Below are positions 61,381 to 64,000 of a DNA stretch of 64,000 nt, in pieces. Where the stretch lies: NCBI RefSeq assembly GCF_000974485.1, contig NZ_BBOM01000007.1:372001-436000 (forward strand), read 5' to 3'. The translations under genes and the position numbers were made by a program. The notes beneath the pieces are model-generated. The model had not been told where the DNA came from. It saw only the letters and a list, made by a program, of their open reading frames with translations, and did no database searches. The first letter of the stretch is position 1. The number at the start of each line of letters is the position of its first letter. The stretch comes from Streptomyces sp. NBRC 109706. GTDB lineage: Bacteria; Actinomycetota; Actinomycetes; Streptomycetales; Streptomycetaceae.

Positions 61381-61566
61381 GTGCCAACCCCCTTCTGCGC
61401 GTGCACTTGCTCTGCCCCAACCGTCGCAGGAGCAACCGGGGGACGTGTCCACCCCTGGCCGGATCGCCTCGGTAGTCGGGAGATCACCGCAGGTGATGGG
61501 GCGTGCGCCGGCATACATAACGACCGAAACGAGACGTCCACGCCCCCATAGCGTCAGTCGGACGAT

Positions 61567-61579
61567 TACACTCACTCCC
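61567..61579 (+). promoter_or_regulatory. Leaderless promoter of nadE
   Basis: TACACT (61567-61572) lies seven bases before GTG 61580, placing the expected transcription start on the start codon. Confidence 0.55.
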
Positions 61580-63334
61580 GTGCCTCAGCTACGACTTGCC
61601 CTCAATCAGATCGACTCCCGGGTCGGTGATCTGGCCGGCAACGCGGAAGCGGTGCTGCGCTGGACCCGGCACAGCGTCCAACGGGGCGCGCATCTGGTGG
61701 CCTTCCCCGAGATGATGCTCACCGGCTACCCGGTGGAGGACCTGGCCCTGCGCGGCTCGTTCGTCACCGCGAGCCGGGACGCGCTGCGCGCGCTGGCCGA
61801 ACGACTGGCCGCCGAAGGTCTCGGCGAGGTGCCGGTGGTGGTCGGCTATCTGGACCGCACCGAGCACGCCGAGCGGCATCTGGGGCAGCCGGCCGGCGCC
61901 CCGCGCAACGCGGCTGCGGTGCTCCAGGGCGGCCGGGTGCGGCTGGCCTTCGCCAAGCACCACCTCCCCAACTACGGGGTGTTCGACGAGTACCGCTACT
62001 TCGTCCCGGGCGACACGCTGCCGGTGGTGCGGGTGCGCGGCGTCGATGTGGCGTTGGCGATCTGCGAGGACCTGTGGCAGGACGGCGGCCGGGTGCCGGC
62101 CACCCGCGCCGCGGGCGCCGGTCTGCTGCTGGCCGTCAACGCCTCGCCCTACGAGGTGGCCAAGGACGACACCCGGCTGGAGCTGGTGCGCAAGCGCGCC
62201 AGGGAGGCGGGCTGCGCGCTGGCCTATCTGGCGATGATCGGCGGCCAGGACGAGCTGGTCTTCGACGGGGACTCGCTGGTGGTGGACGAGCACGGCGAAG
62301 TCCTGGCGCGCGGGCGGCAGTTCGCCGAGGAGTGCCTGCTGGTGGATCTGTCGCTGCCGGCGGCCCCGGACGAGCCGCCCACCGGGCTGGCCGACGACGG
62401 GCTCACCATCGACCATCTGACGCTGACCGCCGAGCCGGCCGAGCCCTACGAGCCCGCGTACCCGGGCGTGGTGGCCGAACGGCTCGACGACGCCGAGGAG
62501 ATGTACCAGGCGCTGGTCACGGGCCTGCGCGCGTACGCGGTGAAGAACGGCTTCGCCTCGGTGCTGATCGGGCTCTCCGGCGGCATCGACTCGGCGCTCT
62601 GCGCGGCCATCGCCTGTGACGCGCTGGGCGCCGAGCACGTCTTCGGGCTGGCGATGCCGTCCCGCTACTCGTCGGAGCACTCGCTGGACGACGCCAGGGA
62701 GTTGGCCAGGCGCACCGGGCTCGATCTGCGGACGGTGCCGATCGGCGGCATGTTCGACGCCTATATGAGTCAGGTGGAGCTGACCGGGCTCGCCGAGGAG
62801 AACCTGCAGTCCCGGCTGCGTGGCACCCTGCTGATGGCGGTCTCCAACCAGGAGGGCCAGATCGTGCTGGCCCCCGGCAACAAGAGCGAGCTGGCCGTCG
62901 GGTACTCCACGCTCTACGGCGACTCGGTCGGCGCGTTCGGCCCGATCAAGGACCTCTACAAGACCGGCGTCTACCGGCTGGCCAGATGGCGCAACGAGGC
63001 GGCCGCCCGGCGCGGCGAGACGCCGCCGATCCCGGAGAACTCCATCGTCAAGCCGCCGAGCGCCGAGCTGCGCCCGGGGCAGGTGGACACGGACTCGCTG
63101 CCCGACTACGACACCCTGGACGGGATCCTGGAGCGCTATGTGGACCGCGACCAGGGCTGGTCGGCGATCGTGGCCGACGGTTTCGATCCCGAGCTGGTGA
63201 CGCGGGTGCTGCGGCTGGTCGACCGGGCGGAGTACAAGCGCCGCCAGTACCCGCCGGGCACCAAGATCTCCCCGAAGGGCTTCGGCAAGGACCGCAGGCT
63301 GCCCATCACCAACGGCTGGCGCGAGGGCGACTGA
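61580..63334 (+). CDS. nadE: Glutamine-dependent NAD+ synthetase
   Basis: A 584-residue two-domain enzyme for the last step of NAD+ synthesis. The N-terminal nitrilase-like glutaminase (residues 1-270) has the triad in LVAFPEMMLTGYP (Glu), AKHHLPNYGVFDE (Lys) and VALAICEDLW (Cys). The synthetase domain has the ATP loop LIGLSGGIDSALCAAIA, LAPGNKSELAVGYSTLYGD and GAFGPIKDLYKTGVYRLA. Length is normal for the short actinobacterial form. GTG 61580 fits a leaderless start. It uses glutamine supplied by the glutamine synthetases encoded nearby. Confidence 0.97.
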   Translation: MPQLRLALNQIDSRVGDLAGNAEAVLRWTRHSVQRGAHLVAFPEMMLTGYPVEDLALRGSFVTASRDALRALAERLAAEGLGEVPVVVGYLDRTEHAERHLGQPAGAPRNAAAVLQGGRVRLAFAKHHLPNYGVFDEYRYFVPGDTLPVVRVRGVDVALAICEDLWQDGGRVPATRAAGAGLLLAVNASPYEVAKDDTRLELVRKRAREAGCALAYLAMIGGQDELVFDGDSLVVDEHGEVLARGRQFAEECLLVDLSLPAAPDEPPTGLADDGLTIDHLTLTAEPAEPYEPAYPGVVAERLDDAEEMYQALVTGLRAYAVKNGFASVLIGLSGGIDSALCAAIACDALGAEHVFGLAMPSRYSSEHSLDDARELARRTGLDLRTVPIGGMFDAYMSQVELTGLAEENLQSRLRGTLLMAVSNQEGQIVLAPGNKSELAVGYSTLYGDSVGAFGPIKDLYKTGVYRLARWRNEAAARRGETPPIPENSIVKPPSAELRPGQVDTDSLPDYDTLDGILERYVDRDQGWSAIVADGFDPELVTRVLRLVDRAEYKRRQYPPGTKISPKGFGKDRRLPITNGWREGD

Positions 63335-63367
63335 ACGCGCCGGCGCCGCGCACCGGTTGACGGCGCA

Positions 63368-63403
63368 CTTGGTCTAGACATGTCCACGACATCCTTCTAC
63401 GCT
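63368..63403 (+). promoter_or_regulatory. Promoter with DasR-like site upstream of the protease gene
   Basis: The 16-mer at 63368-63383 with core TTGGTCTAGAC matches 12 of 16 positions of the DasR-responsive consensus (ASTGGTCTAGACCAST). It overlaps a -35-like TAGACA (63375-63380), 17 bp from a -10-like TACGCT (63398-63403). Confidence 0.5.
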
Positions 63404-63486
63404 GCTCCCCGCAGAGTATGAGAGCGCTCTCGGTCTCCGCTGTTCCGCCCCATCGCAGGTAGAGCACTCGAAGGAGAACCCCCACC

Positions 63487-64000
63487 ATGAGACGCACCAG
63501 AGGCATGCGCCTTGGCCTGTCCGCGCTGCTGGTCGCCGGCGCGCTGGCCGGCACCGGCGCCGCCACCACCGCATCGGCCTCGGCCGGCGAACCGGTCGCC
63601 GGCGAGGCCCTGTTGACGGCCCTCCAGCAGGACTACGGCCTCACCGCCGAGCAGGCCGAACAGCGGCTCGCCGACGAGGCCGCCGCCACCGCGATCGAGC
63701 CAGCTGCCCGGCAGGCGGCTGGCCCGGCGCTCGGCGGCAGCTGGTTCGACCCGGCGAGCGGCGAGCTGGTGGTCGCCGTCACCGACGCCGACCAGGCCGA
63801 CGCCGTCGAGGAGGCCGGCGCCAGGGCCACCCTGGTCCGGCACAGCGAGGCCGCCCTCGACACCGCCAAGGCGTCCATCGACACCCTGGCCGACAGCGCG
63901 GGCGCGCCCGACGCGGTGGCCAGCTGGCAGGTCGACCCCCGCGCCAACAGCGTGGTGGTCAATGTCGTCGAGGGCACCGAATCGACCCCCGAGGTCGCCG
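63487..64000 (+). CDS. S1-family (streptogrisin/alpha-lytic type) secreted protease, 5' part only
   Basis: Secreted serine protease gene cut by the window end; 171 codons are visible. A signal peptide (RRTRGMRLGLSALLVAGALAG, cleavage near ASA) is followed by a propeptide of the alpha-lytic protease type: LTALQQDYGLTAEQAEQRLADE, GGSWFDPASGELVVAVTD and a second repeat-like segment WQVDPRANSVVVNVVEGTES. The catalytic domain lies beyond the window. GAAGGAGAA precedes ATG 63487. The DasR-like promoter site would fit a streptogrisin C-like protease with a chitin-binding domain, which cannot be checked here. Confidence 0.85.
   Translation, partial: MRRTRGMRLGLSALLVAGALAGTGAATTASASAGEPVAGEALLTALQQDYGLTAEQAEQRLADEAAATAIEPAARQAAGPALGGSWFDPASGELVVAVTDADQADAVEEAGARATLVRHSEAALDTAKASIDTLADSAGAPDAVASWQVDPRANSVVVNVVEGTESTPEVA

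Overview
The window is chromosomal DNA from a Streptomyces-like actinomycete. The evidence is very high G+C throughout, strong third-position G/C in the genes, frequent GTG starts, several apparently leaderless genes, and the families present: MalR/MalEFG without an ATPase, GlnR-type boxes, three glutamine synthetase genes plus GlnE, a conservon, and CYP157. From memory the backbone order (lpdA-sucB, lipB-lipA, glnA, glnII, mal operon, glnE, glnA2, nadE) resembles the S. coelicolor core region around SCO2180-SCO2241. That is recollection, not a search result.

Layout. 0.1-4.1 kb: E3 and E2 of 2-oxoacid dehydrogenase metabolism and a GntR regulator, followed by a palindromic operator, a promoter and a string of perfect hairpins that may be an unannotated RNA. 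4.4-12 kb: an accessory-looking run of a WYL regulator, a SnoaL-like protein, an LLM oxidoreductase divergent from a TetR gene with paired operators, an SDR, a DUF4240 protein, an epimerase-like protein and an FAD oxidoreductase. 12.3-17 kb: an NsdA-like XRE/TPR regulator, lipB-lipA and two small conserved genes. 17-28.6 kb: nitrogen core (glnA, glnII, each with a four-half-site GlnR-like box) interspersed with RDD, transglutaminase, hydrolase, rsgA with a leader peptide, a ribbon-helix-helix-like gene, TetR, DUF2795, MarR-GNAT and Gfo/Idh genes. 28.9-35 kb: a sensor kinase and LuxR-type regulator separated by a secreted PI-PLC, an imperfect repeat field, and a sigma-like membrane protein. Next comes an orphan promoter that closely resembles the malE promoter. 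35-40 kb: AraC, NmrA-like, D-aminoacylase, M23 peptidase and RidA genes. 40.4-47.8 kb: malE-malF-malG-aglA and a second LacI gene, divergent from malR. 47.9-55.3 kb: PAP2 protein, small membrane protein, glnE, a BBE-type flavoprotein and glnA2. 55.8-61.4 kb: a conservon (cvnA-E) whose P450 lacks the ExxR motif and whose 3' end overlaps a convergent terpene synthase gene. 61.6-64 kb: nadE and a truncated S1 protease gene behind a DasR-like site.

How the genes fit together. The mal genes form one maltose/maltodextrin uptake and cleavage unit. glnA, glnII, glnA2 and glnE form the nitrogen-assimilation set: GlnE should act on GlnA, which has the adenylylation tyrosine, and not on GlnA2, which has Trp there. 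lipB and lipA supply the lipoyl groups carried by SucB and reoxidised by LpdA. The most unusual parts are the conservon-CYP157-terpene synthase block, the orphan mal-type promoter with a TTA-containing short frame, and the operator/hairpin RNA candidate near 4.1-4.3 kb. Functions are read from motifs by eye; no database search was run.
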